Shown in pieces: positions 10,676 to 20,600 of a stretch of 64,000 bases of DNA; within the stretch, counting starts at the first letter, position 1; each line of letters starts with the position of its first letter. The stretch comes from Lepidostoma basale. Lineage: Eukaryota; Arthropoda; Insecta; Trichoptera; Lepidostomatidae. The position numbers were made by a program, and so were the translations under genes. The notes under the pieces were generated by a model that had not been told where the DNA came from, made no database searches, and saw only the letters and a list, made by a program, of their open reading frames with translations. The stretch spans positions 2,976,001 through 3,040,000 of the forward strand of contig JAHDVF020000211.1 in the NCBI GenBank assembly GCA_022606425.2. Reading direction: 5' to 3'.

Positions 10676-11540
10676 AATCGTAGCGATAAATCGTAACGAT
10701 AATCGCTACGATGTCCTGTTTACACGATAAGATAAATCGTAACGATTTCTTAATTGTTTATATTGGCTCTGTCCAGAGGCGCCAACGCAACCCCATTTAA
10801 AGATCGCATTCAATGTTGGTAGCGTGTCTATACCTACATTCGATTGTTTGAGCACTTCGTATTGTACTAATATCAGAAGTTTTATCTAGGTATTTTAATC
10901 AGAAATAGTTATATCATCAGGATAACATATTTTTTTTGTTTCCAGAAGAATGCGATAGCTTGGGTAAATGTCGGCATTGTGATTTTTATTTCCGGCGCAT
11001 CGAAATGTATTGGTCCTTAGTAAATTTTTTTATCAACAAAGAAAGCCAAAGCTTCTTCAGGTGTCATTTTTATAGGCATTTTCCTGCCTTGGCACGCATA
11101 CGATTTTTTTATTATTTTAGTGGCTCTTTTTAGTGAAAAACAGGACACTTGGTTCAGTATTTGTGCTGCATCTCGTCTACCCGTTGATTGTAGAGTCATT
11201 TGAGCTGTAAGAATAATTTCCCCCGTCCGTCGTAATTGGGAGCTTATCTACAAAAACCGATTACGCATCCGGTCTGGACATGTATTTAGCATGATAATAC
11301 AATTGTTTATTTTTAATTACGAACATTGAAAATTTATACCTTTCGATAAACCAGATTGGCCATTGGGACCTCTGTGTGTCGTTGCGATTCGCAGAAATTG
11401 ATGCCGGCCGGCATCAACCGTCCAATCCAATTCCAATTTCAATAAATCGCTACGATGTCCTGTTTACACGCAACGACAAATCGTAACAATTCGATTGTTA
11501 CGATATCGCTACAATTTATCGTAACGTATAAACAGGCCTT
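10676..11540 (-). mobile_element. DNA-transposon relic with TCGTAACGAT-rich ends and coding debris
   Basis: Both ends are packed with permuted ATCGTAACGAT/ATCGCTACGAT words and share GATGTCCTGTTTACACG (10709 and 11453). On the - strand 11199-10925 reads KMPIKMTPEEALAFFVDKK, then in other frames TKDQYISMRRK and NADIYPSYRILLETK, a broken reading frame. The family was not identified. Confidence 0.55.
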
Positions 11541-11544
11541 TAGA

Positions 11545-12214
11545 ACTAACTAACTAACTAACCATCACGCCATTTCCCCGGAGGGGTAGGCAAAGAGGAT
11601 GGATCGCCACACTGGCCTGTCCTGGCATACCTCTCGAGCTTCCTCTACATCCATACATTGTACCATGCACGCACGTCGATTGTTCCGATTTCGAATGTCG
11701 CCGCCTTTTAGTAATTGATTAATTTGGTCATGCCATGTTTTCCTCGGTCGTCCTCGGCTTCTTTTCCCACTCACGCTGCTTGTGTACAACTTTTTAACCA
11801 TTCTACTCTCATCCATTCGTTCCATATGTCCGAACCACCTCAGGGATCCTTTTTTAATTTTATCCATGATGCAGTAATCTGCCTTACATTTCTTTCTTAT
11901 TTCATCGTTCGGTATTCTATCTTCGCACATTCTTCTCAGTGATCTCATTTCTACGGCGTTTATCCTGCTTTCATCCTTCTTTTGCCAGCTTCAAGCTTCA
12001 CTTCCATACATGAGGGTTGGCACTAGAACTCCATTGTGTACTGCCATCTTTGCTTCTGTGGGTATATTTCTATTTGCAGTAATGACTTTGAGTGCGCCAT
12101 TTATTTTATTCCCAGCAGCAACCCTCCTTTCGATGTCTTTCTCCATTTTTCCGTCCCTTGTAAACATGCTTCCCAGATACGTAAATTCAGTATAACAAGA
12201 CCATAAGGCAGGCC
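11545..12214 (-). mobile_element. LINE-A fragment with TTAG tail and 14-bp target-site duplication
   Basis: AACAGGCCTTTAGA flanks it at 11531-11544 and 12215-12228. The 3' end is a (TTAG)n tail at 11545-11560. The frame reads [38 protein letters not shown] and RNNRRACMVQCMDVEEAR with few breaks; upstream it runs through the AGNKINGALKV region. A textbook 5'-truncated target-primed insertion. Confidence 0.88.
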
Positions 12215-12228
12215 AACAGGCCTTTAGA

Positions 12229-12738
12229 GGTTACTACAATTCTGTAAATTCCCATTCAGAAGTCAATTTCCTATGCCGTGCGCTCCCCTTGACAGTTATT
12301 AGTATGATCAACATACGTGCATTCAGCTTTTTAGAAATATTTAATATTGTCTACTAAATTAGCGTGAAGATTAATGACTGTTGATAAATCACAAATTGTG
12401 TTATTTTCTGTAGTGTTACTCCTTATCACGATGAAATCTCAACAATCACAAGGAGAATGCCATTAAGTTGCATTGTTGAATCTATAAAAGAATTAAAATA
12501 ATTACTTTAATACGTGTTTATTATTTTATACACTTTGTATACAACACACACTTTATTAAAAAAATAAAAGTAAAAACCAAACACATTTCAGACACACAAG
12601 TCCTTCATCGGTGTTATATGATAAAAAATTATTAATATTACAAATATTTTTTTAATATTTCACGAATGGGGTCAGTTGTTACAGAGATTATGCTCTTTTA
12701 TGGTCTTGTTATAACAAATATTGTGAATGAATTAAAGT
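12229..12738. other. AT-rich non-coding stretch with one hammerhead-like remnant
   Basis: Mostly featureless. On the - strand near 12626-12587 it reads CCGATGA, AGGAC...GTCT, GAAATGTG, a worn core of the fold-back family described at 21155 and 54141. Confidence 0.4.
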
Positions 12739-13120
12739 AATAATTTAAAGTTCTTATTGGGGTCCAGGTATTATCTAACAACAAAGGAAATAAATCAAAT
12801 ATTGAACTTGACGTTAAATTTATTTGATTGTTTATAATACTTTCTTTATTTTTAATTTCTAAAATTTCGAGATTGTTCAAAGTTATATTTCTATTCATCT
12901 TCTTCTTCAAGTGCCTTGTAGGTTCCTCCCAACGTTGGCGATCACCTCGGCGAACCTATCCCTGTCCTGCGCCGCTCGGAACAGCTCCTACACACTTCGG
13001 ATGCCGGTCCACTCCCTCACGTTTCGCTGCCAGGACATTTGTCTCCTTCCGGGCCCTCGGCGACCCTCTATTTTCCCCTCCAATATCTATCTATATTTCT
13101 ATTATTAACTTGCAAAGTTT
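12739..13120 (-). repeat. Dispersed repeat R4, copy 2, split by a LINE-C insertion
   Basis: 12739-12895 and 13092-13120 match 4098-4127 plus 4440-4546 in reverse orientation. It is split at the same position as copy 1 but by a different LINE. Confidence 0.65.
12896..13091 (-). mobile_element. LINE-C 3' end with 12-bp target-site duplication
   Basis: The GAA tail is at the left (CTTCTTCTTC on +), then the - strand encodes the RNVREWTGIR and DRFAEVIANVGR-like end also seen at 43055 and 514. TATATTTCTATT flanks it at 12884-12895 and 13092-13103. Confidence 0.8.
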
Positions 13121-13234
13121 CAACGCCACTTTCTTTATTAAATTAATAGACTTTGATCTCTGATTTTTTTTTAAATTAACAAAATATAAATAAAATTAAT
13201 ATGAAAATCAACCGTAATCATATAAAATTCTAAC

Positions 13235-13420
13235 TGATTTATTTTGTAGACGTTGGACGATCGAAGCGTGCGCGGAAGATGCCTATTGGTGGCGATGAGA
13301 TTTGTAACCCATCACACATTGTCTCCCGCGTGGGCGAAAAGAGAAGGATGGAGTGCCACATCGGTTAACGTGTGGCAGTCCATTCTTTCTGCCTACCCTT
13401 CGGGGAGACGGCGTGATGGT
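13235..13420 (+). mobile_element. Twin-tail SINE-like unit, copy 3 (most complete)
   Basis: From 5' to 3': a head (ACGTTGGACGATCGAAGC and GGTGGCGATGAG) shared with copy 1, then CCATCACACATTGTCTCCC, and a body ending in its inverted partner GGGGAGACGGCGTGATGG at 13401-13418. The last 50 bp are LINE-A 3' sequence. No TTAG tail remains. Confidence 0.65.
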
Positions 13421-13489
13421 GTATTATATTATTATTATATTTTTCAATGAGATGGTTTGCGAATTCAGTATGGAATATAATATTTATTT

Positions 13490-13545
13490 TATATCACTAA
13501 TGAAGGCCTTATGTGTCCGAAACATGTTTGCATACAAAGTACTAG
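13490..13545 (+). repeat. Hammerhead-like remnant (CTAATGA ... CCGAAACATGTT)
   Basis: CTAATGA, AGGCC, loop, GTCC, GAAACATGTTTG on the + strand (13498-13530). The core differs from CTGATGA at one position. No partner arm is visible, so only half of a fold-back element survives. Confidence 0.45.
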
Positions 13546-13734
13546 TATATCTAAAAAAGAAACATTAAACATCAAAAACACAAATTTATGGCGAATATAG
13601 AAGAAAAACATTAACAAGTGTTTTTAATTTTATTAAGGAACATACCTACTCGTAAAAACCTCAACATTGTGTATTTCATATTCCATATTGTAACATAATC
13701 GAAGAAATGTGTAATAAAAATGCAAATTACACAT

Positions 13735-13960
13735 ATTTATTGTTTCTTGAACAATGATACAAAGCTCCATACTAAATAATCGATGCGAATAAAAACGTCT
13801 ATTTTTCATATGTTTTATTATATTTTATAGAAATGACATGTTTCGTATCGGTAAGGCATTACACACTGCAACATTTTAAAATGTTTTAGCAAGGTGAAAC
13901 GTGTCATTCCAATTAAAACTAATAAAACTTATAAAACAAACGTTTCATTTAAATTAGTTA
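13735..13960. repeat. Fold-back element, GAAACATGTCATT family, copy 1
   Basis: Left arm (ATGTTTTATTATATTTTATA, ATGACATGTTTCG, AAGGCATTA) faces right arm (TTTTAGCAAGG, GAAACGTGTCATTCC, AATAAAACT). A conserved outer word TGTTTCTTGAACAAT sits at 13740. Each arm carries a GAAAC core next to an AAGG stem, like the hammerhead-like repeats elsewhere in the window. Confidence 0.55.
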
Positions 13961-14004
13961 TAAATAATACATTTAAAATGTGATTATTACTGATCAAGTA
14001 ATAA

Positions 14005-14083
14005 CACATTCCCTCGATTCCTCAACATTCATACATCGTGTTATGCACGCAAGTCGATTTTTCCTCACGTGGCCGGCATTAGA
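14005..14083 (-). mobile_element. LINE-A small fragment
   Basis: The - strand reads the CMNVEE segment (CCTCAACATTCATACATCG, ATGCACGCAAGTCGATT on +), with no 3' end. Confidence 0.55.
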
Positions 14084-14173
14084 TAATAATAACTTATGTA
14101 AAACGCAATTATTTATTTTTAAATGCCTATGTGTATGTTATGTATACTTTTATAGGAAAGTAACTATTTTCTA

Positions 14174-14281
14174 AAATCTAACTAACTAACAATCACGCCG
14201 TCTCCCCGAAGGGGCAGGCAGAAAGAATGGACCGCCACACTTTTCATTCCTGACATATTTCTTTCGCTTCCTCAGCATTAA
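14174..14281 (-). mobile_element. LINE-A 3' end with short TTAG tail
   Basis: AACTAACTAAC tail, then ATCACGCCGTCTCCCCGAAG. It stops abruptly where a fold-back element begins. Confidence 0.65.
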
Positions 14282-14299
14282 TAATAACATTAACAATGA

Positions 14300-14580
14300 A
14301 ACATTTTAACAATAAAGAAAACAGACGTTTTCATAAATATTGAATACTTAATATGGAGTTTTAAATTATTGTTCAAGAAACAAAAATTTAAAATCAATTA
14401 ATTTATATGAATGAAAACGTCCGTTTTCTATTAATTGCATTACAATTTACGTGAATGACATGTTTCACCTGTCTAATACATCAACATTTGATGATGCCTA
14501 AGACAGGCGAGACATTCATTAGTATTAATTATTTAGTATGGAGTTTTACATCATCATTCAAGAAAAAAATTATGTGAATA
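14300..14580. repeat. Fold-back element, GAAACATGTCATT family, copy 2, in the AOX 5' flank
   Basis: Contains AATGACATGTTTCACCTGTC facing GACAGGCGAGACATTCATT around TTGATGATGCCTAAGACAGG (14488-14507). Direct copies of TATGGAGTTTTAxAT flank the inner palindrome (about 14352 and 14538). It ends about 120 bp before the AOX start codon, so it overlaps the likely promoter region. Confidence 0.6.
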
Positions 14581-14698
14581 TTTTCAGAAATACTCCGTTT
14601 CAACTAAAGCATTCGTGCCGATATTTAAACAAAATAATTAAAAACATTAAATGTGAAGTGTAAAAATTAAAACAAGTGAATAATTTGTTCAAAACAAA

Positions 14699-17600
14699 AT
14701 GTCTGTGAAATTCACGATCAATGGAAAAAAATATACTGGTAAGTCTACTATTTTTTACTAGGGATAAATAACAAGTACAGGCAGTCCTCCTACGCACAGT
14801 TTTGTTTGTCATGATAAGGTAAATAGCGTAAACACTTGAAATACACGACAACCTACAAAACGATTTCGCTTTAACGCGATAATGCTTTAAGTACTGTATT
14901 TACTTCGGGTAGTTTCAATCCAAAGGATTGGTTTTCAGCAATGTGTAACAATTTTAAGTGGTTATTGGGATCCCATTTAAGTCTTTAATGTGGTAGTTTT
15001 CCGTTGCTTTCAACATTTGTATTAAGCTAGCTTACTTAGTTAGCAATTGCTGTATATAAATTTTTAAATAGCCTATGTATGTTTTGTCGATTTCTGACTA
15101 AAGCATTTGACAGGGTGTTGCTAAGGGATATTGTAAAAAAAAATACAGGAAGGAGGAATATCCAATACATTGATAAAGACTGTCCAAGATCTGTATACCT
15201 ACGGCTATTGCCAGTATTGACAATACATATGGCTATTGCCAGAATTGGCAATATACGAGTATACGCCTAATGCCAGTATTGACAATACATACGGCTATTG
15301 CCAGAATTATCAATACACACGGCTATTGCCATTGGATTTTGCCAGTATTGGTAAAACACATGCGTTTTGCCAGTATTGGCAATATATATGGATATTATAC
15401 ATACATTCAATTAGACGAATATGTGATAAATCTGTACCTATATTATAGAGTGTCAAATGCAAATATAAGAAGTGAACGTTATGAACAAAGTAATGAAAGG
15501 GTCATTGAGATGTTCAGACACATGGAAATAATGAACGAAAAAAGAATGTATATGTATGTTAATGCTGTATACGGAACAATCGAGGAAAACGTGACACGAT
15601 CAAATCAATCAAAAATTAAATGTCGGCCACGTGAGGAGTCGGAGAAATCGACGTGCGTGCATGACACAATACGAAGGTTGAGATTTCAGGAGAATCTTGT
15701 CAAGGAAGAACAGTGTGGTAGTCCATTATTTCTGCCTACTTCTTCAGAGAGACGATGTAATGGTTAGTTAATTAGTTAGTGTAAATGCATTTCATGTATC
15801 ATAGTTTCACATTACACGCGCAATTTTCTAGGAGCTGATCTCCCGTGTTATTCACATGTGAATTAGCTGCATGTGAATATATTAAAACCAGTTTTATTCA
15901 TTTGAAAACTGGTTATTTTTTATGCGACAACTTTACATTTTACGCGTGATAATATATGCGTATAATAATTTAACTAAGCAACCACAGATAAAAGCTCAGA
16001 AGGTTCGCAGAAACGGTCAATAAAAACAGAGTTTAGTGCCCCCTTTTGATTTTTGCTCTTAAAATAGGCATATCATTTGATTTTCATCATCATCAGCCTG
16101 GACCGTAGGCCTCCCCCAAAGCACGCCACAGCCCTCTATCCATTGCCGCTACAATCCATCCATGTCCAGCAATCCTCTTCAGATCGTCGGTCCAGCGGGC
16201 AGGGGGACGTCCAACTCTGCGGAATCCTGTACGCGGTCTCCACTCCAGATCCCGTCTCCCCCATCGGCCGTCGGTTCTCCGACAGATATGGCCAGCCCAT
16301 AGCCACTTCAGTTACCTTGGTTTGTTGTCAAATAAATATATCTGTCCCGCAAAGTTATTCCAAGCATGGCTCTATCCATGGCGCGTTGGGCGGCCTTGAA
16401 TCTGTAGACTAGACCTTTTGTCAGAGTCCACGTCTCGGCTCCGTACGTCACGACTGGCAAGACCCATTGGTTGAAGACTTTAGTCTTAAGTGTACTGCAT
16501 GTACCTACATAAAAAGGCTTACATTACTCTATAGTACTGAAAAAATAATCGGAGATTTTTTTTTTAACAAGAAATCTTTTTTTTGCAGTTTAATCACGGA
16601 TTCGTTTGAATAATCAATTTTTTGCAGCTAAATCATTTTTTCATTATCTCGGCTCATCCGGATAATTGACGTTCAGTTAACTGACGTTCGGATAAACGAC
16701 TTTCTACTGGATATTTTATGGAAAGGACATCAACTGTCTTAGTCCTTAGCAAAGCAAAATATTTCTATCCTTTGGATGAACGATGCGCGAACGCATAGGG
16801 AACGAACTTACATCGTCATTTAAACGCCAAGATTACTGACAACAACTGTACAAAGTTTCAACTCTATCGGATGTACGAATATTTTAACATACGAGTATAC
16901 CAAAAATGACCACCTAAGCGTGGAAGACAGGTTTTTATTATAAAAAAAAGTCATTTCATTTGCCGCAAAAAATGGACTCTTTGTAATAATGCCATGTTGC
17001 TGTCTGAATTAATCCAACGAGAAATATTTTCAATGTCAATGATTGTTTTTTTTTAAATATAGATTTCTATATTTTGTACACTAGTTTCTTTAGATCAGAG
17101 GTTCCCAAACTTTTTTGCCCGTAGACCCCTTGCGGATTTCTTGTGTAGACCCCTGCTTTCCTAATATTGATTATTTTACAAATTCATCTATAACTATAAT
17201 ATAAAATAGGTTTTTTAAACTGACATAGACCCCTGCTTTCCTAATATTGATTATTTTACAAATTCATCTATAACTATAATATAAAATAGGTTTTTTAAAC
17301 TGACATAGAGCTACTCACTTTAATAGGGTTTACAGTAGAAAAAAAAAACGTTAAAATAAAATATACGAGTATATGTGAAGTTTTTTAATTATACATTTTA
17401 ACTATTAAATTTACAGCACTGTATTAGTATAATATCACAATACAAACATAATGATAACAAAAAAAATGATTCAAAATTTCTTTATTATTATATATTTAGT
17501 GTGCTTCCATTTGTATTTATCGTCGACCGGTTTCGGCAGCTTGCTGCCATCTTCTGGTGGATCTCAACCAGAAGATGGCAGCAAGCTGCCGAAACCGGTC

Positions 17601-20600
17601 GACTATATACACAAGTAGAAGCACACTAAATATATAATAATAAAGAAATTTTGTATCATTTTTATTTTGTTTTCATTATTTAAAATGAACTTCTACCAAG
17701 AAATTTCAATTAAAAATATAAATTATTTGTATTATATACTTTCTGAGAATGTCGCGACAGCTGTTTCACCAACCGATGTTGACATCAGCTGATGAAACAG
17801 TTGTCGCCACATTCTCAAAACGTGTATTATAAAAAATTGTCACAATTCTGTTGTAAATTTAACAGTTAATAATGATGAAGCATCATAGTGTTTCGGCCAA
17901 AACAATGGACCATTTATAAATACAATTATTAATTAAAACGAAACAAAATGCAAATCCAATATTTTTATATAAAATAAAAACACAAACAAATCAATCTCTG
18001 ATGCTATGATATCAAAATTTCAATATTCGGCTTCAATTTAGTTGAACCATCTCGTGAACCCCTATTTACATCTTATGCACCCCTCATTTTTTTTAATTGT
18101 CGTAGACCCCTTGCAAGTCGAAATCGACCCCCGAGGGTCGATATAGACCACTTTGGGAACCACTCCTTTTTGATGGTTCAATAACCGACTTCGGAATTCA
18201 ATTTAGAACCTGAATTGAATATTAAATAGATAATATTTAATAGTTGACTTGTTCGACTACTCCATTCCATTAAATACGTATTATTTACTTTTGCTGCAAG
18301 TATTTACTGTAAAATTATTTTACCTTCACGCCGTTTCTCCGCAGGCATAGGCAGAGAGGATGGACTGCCATAGTTATCTGTTATGAAATACCTCTCGATC
18401 TTTCTCTATATTTCATACATCGTAGCACGCACACTCATCGAATGTAGCTGCCTTTTAGTAATACAACAACAACAACAACGAACCATCACGCCGTTTCCCC
18501 GCAGGGGTAGGCAGAGAGAACGGACCGCCACACTACTCTATCCTGGCAAACCTCTCTAGCTTCCTCCACATTCATACAACGAGTCATACACGCACGTCGA
18601 TTCCTCCGACTTCTAACATGACCAACCTTTAAAATTAGATTAATTTGGTCATGCCATGTTTTCCTCGGTTTGCCTCGACTCCGTACCCTATTTACATCAT
18701 TAACGTATACTTTCTTAACCATTCTTTCTCCATCCATGCGTTCCATATGTCCGAACCAACGCAGCGATCCTTTCATAATTTGGTTCATAATACCTTCTTC
18801 CATAATAGAGTCAAATAATATAGACCTAAAACTGAGAATACTCCTCATCAAGACCTATGTATGGAGTGTCTTGATGTATGGCTGCGAGACATGGTGCCTA
18901 TCCGAAAGGGATAAGCGGAGACTAGAGGCTTTTGAGATGTGGTCCTATAGAAGACTCTTTGGAATTTCCTGGAGAGACCACGTCACGAATGAGGAAGTTC
19001 TTCAAGGAATCGAAGGAGGAAGGCACCTGCTCAGGACCTTGTCCGAAAGGCGTGCAAGATGGATCGGCCATGTAATACGTCAAGAAGGTCTCTTGCATGC
19101 CTTAATGGAGGGTATGATCGAGGGGACAAACTCTAGGGGACGCCCACGCCGAGAGTACCTGGAGGACCTGTTGGTGGACGTACGCTGCTCATCATATGCA
19201 GATCTCAAAAGAGCCGCACAAGACAGGGAAAAATGGAAGAGAATAATGGAGGAAATTGCTGCAAACCAATCCCAGGATTGAAACCAGAGAAGAAGACCTT
19301 CTTCCACAATACATTCCTTTCTTATATCAGCATTTGAGATTCTGTCGTATATCGTTCTACCACACAAACGTCTTAGGTACCTCATCTCTACCGCATTTAT
19401 TCTGCTCTCATTCTTATTCTGCCAGTTCCATGCTTCGCTTCCATACATTAGGGTTGGGACCAGAACTCCATTGTGAACGGCCGTTTTCGCTTTCATTGAT
19501 AAATTCTTTTAGTAATTTTAATTTAAAATTGGACTCCTCGTAAACGGCTGTACCGATTTTGATGAAATTTTTGTGTGTGTTTGTGTGGGTCCCTGGATGG
19601 TTTAGGTTTCACAATTGGATCCGATAGGTGACCGTTTAAACTTTTTGGGAGATTCATGAATAATTGTTAAAACATACTTTTTAGAAATGTCAAATGTCAT
19701 TAAGTATATAGTTTACTTAAAAATTCGTATATCGAAAAAAAAAATTGCTGAACCAGCTAATAGCAGGCAAACTAACGTTCGGGAAGGACGTCTGTCGGGT
19801 CCGCTGGTTTTTTGTATCATATACAAGGTGCGGTAAAACAGACAGTGCAGTTTTGAAAGGCCGGTACATCCCGTGTGGTGGGGGTAGGAACCTGGGAGTG
19901 GTCTCATTGTATCGGGAGGGTCTTGCCGTTTTCAGTCGTTGCCATGGTTTGGTCCAGACAACACCGGGGCTTTGCCGTCCGCACGTTTCTTGAAAATGGC
20001 CGTTCTGTCATCGCCACCCAGCGGGCCTTTCGGCTGCACTTCAATCATAGGCATCGTGATACCGCCCCTCACCGTAATTTAATCGTGACTTGGGTGCGTA
20101 CATTATATAAAATAATGCTATGCTTTTCTTGGTAGTCCACGACTTCTCTTTCCACTAACACTGTTTGTACGCAACTTTTTATCCATTATTCTCCTATCCA
20201 TTCGTTTCGTATGCCCAAATCATCTCATTGATCATTTTTTATTTTTACTTATGATGCAATCATCTTCCATACATTTTTTTCTTATTTCGTAGTTCGGTAT
20301 TCTATCATATATCGTTTTTCCTCACATTCTTCTTGCTGGTCTCATTAATACGGCATTTATACTAAATTCATCCTTCTTTTGCAGCTCCAAGCTTCATTTC
20401 TATAGATAAAGGTTAGCACTAGAACTATAATACATTATGTACTGCCATATTTGCATCAAGAGATATATTTCGTATAGTGGATATAATATTTGGTATTGAG
20501 TACCAGTTTCTTTCACCTAAGGCAACTCAAAGCAATCAAAAGAAATATTCCCATTGAAGCATTTAAAACACTTGTGAATTCCTTCGTCATGATGTCTCGA

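Larger units (their letters stand above)
17098..18167 (+). mobile_element. hAT-like non-autonomous element carrying two fold-back inserts
   Basis: Ends are inverted: CAGAGGTTCCCAAACTTTTT (17098) and CACTTTGGGAACCACTC (18149-18165), the form of hAT termini. GTAGACCCCTTGC is shared by both subterminal regions. The expected 8-bp duplication is imperfect (CTTTAGAT and CTTTTTGA). It contains an 80-bp tandem duplication and the fold-backs at 17472 and 17729. Confidence 0.65.

Noticed and set aside
15190..15395. CRISPR-like array
   Set aside because: Units are contiguous and imperfect with no unique spacers, and the context is an insect intron.
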